From positions 1 through 5,689 of the forward strand of contig DXZF01000305.1 in NCBI GenBank assembly GCA_019415425.1: DNA of 5,689 nt. Reading direction: 5' to 3'. The notes under the pieces are model-generated. The model did not search any database and had not been told where the DNA came from. It was given only the letters and a program-made list of their open reading frames with translations. This DNA comes from Bacillota bacterium (GTDB lineage: Bacteria; Bacillota; Clostridia; Christensenellales; QAND01). Below, in pieces: positions 5,375-5,689 of this stretch (within the stretch, counting starts at the first letter, position 1; each line of letters begins with the position of its first letter). The position numbers and the translations under genes are program-made.

Positions 5375-5689
5375 CTACACCCGCAGCACCATGCCGGCGT
5401 ACACCTTTTCGTCCGGTGCGATGTCGTTGTCGGCCAAAATGGCCTGCGGCGTGGTGTGGAAGCGCTTGGCGATCTTTTTGAGCGTATCGCGCCGGCGCGC
5501 AATGTATGCCCCCAACGGACGCGCCCCCTGTGCCGAGGCGTACAGCCGCAGCACCTGCCCGGGGATGAGCGCATTGGCGTTGAACACGCGGTTGAGCGAC
5601 AGCAGCTGCTGTGTGGTGACGTCAAACGCCCGCGCCACATCGGCAAGCGAATCCCCTTTCTGGGCGATATAGCACCGATCCAACTCCTC
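5375..5689 (-). CDS. Tandem LysM-domain protein, probably truncated at its N-terminus by the window edge
   Basis: Two LysM modules make up nearly all of the visible protein. Numbered from the TTG at 5683, the first covers about residues 5-48 (YIAQKGDSL at the start, IPGQVLRLY at the end). The second covers about 60-102 (YIARRRDTL at the start, YAGMVLRV at the extreme C-terminus). LysM modules bind N-acetylglucosamine-containing glycans such as peptidoglycan, so a cell-wall, spore-coat or phage-tail-like role is possible. The TTG is a poor start because the GAGGAG before it has no spacing, and the frame stays open to position 5689, so the real start probably lies outside. No signal peptide or catalytic domain is visible. 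The second module is less regular, with RRRD where GD is usual. The stop is the TAG at 5377-5375. Confidence 0.85.
   Translation of the reverse strand, partial: EELDRCYIAQKGDSLADVARAFDVTTQQLLSLNRVFNANALIPGQVLRLYASAQGARPLGAYIARRRDTLKKIAKRFHTTPQAILADNDIAPDEKVYAGMVLRV

Overview
The window looks like chromosomal DNA of a GC-rich, anaerobic, Clostridia-type Firmicute. The signs are a class III (oxygen-sensitive) ribonucleotide reductase, strong AGGAGG-type ribosome binding sites with GTG and TTG starts, and a short tandem-LysM protein. The phylum is inferred from gene content and style; no marker gene is present.

Layout. (1) Positions 1-2257, minus strand: most of nrdD, the anaerobic ribonucleoside-triphosphate reductase. 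It begins at a TTG at 2257 and runs off the left edge just after the glycyl-radical glycine. (2) Positions 2258-2943: a 686-base divergent intergenic region carrying most of the regulation. Read on the minus strand towards nrdD it holds a -35/-10 promoter (2650-2678), a near-consensus NrdR box inside the promoter spacer (2658-2673), a cobalamin riboswitch (about 2462-2632), an intrinsic terminator (2378-2400) and the nrdD ribosome binding site. On the plus strand it holds a promoter (2812-2840) and a structured leader for the next operon. (3) Positions 2944-5301, plus strand: a two-gene operon of a membrane polyprenyl-phosphate sugar-1-phosphate transferase (priming enzyme of a surface glycan) and galE, 15 bases apart. 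(4) Positions 5325-5353: a strong bidirectional terminator. (5) Positions 5375-5689, minus strand: a tandem-LysM protein, probably cut by the right edge.

How it fits together. nrdD makes deoxynucleotides without oxygen or B12. Its leader suggests two controls: NrdR senses (d)ATP status at the promoter, and the cobalamin riboswitch stops transcription early when B12 is plentiful. The usual logic is that a B12-dependent class II reductase (nrdJ), encoded elsewhere, then takes over. The operon on the other strand is unrelated in function. Its first enzyme loads a sugar phosphate on undecaprenyl phosphate, and its epimerase supplies UDP-galactose and, judging by one active-site residue, possibly UDP-GalNAc.

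The most interesting part is the nrdD control region. I see no mobile element, CRISPR array, tRNA or rRNA, and no clearly new multi-gene system.
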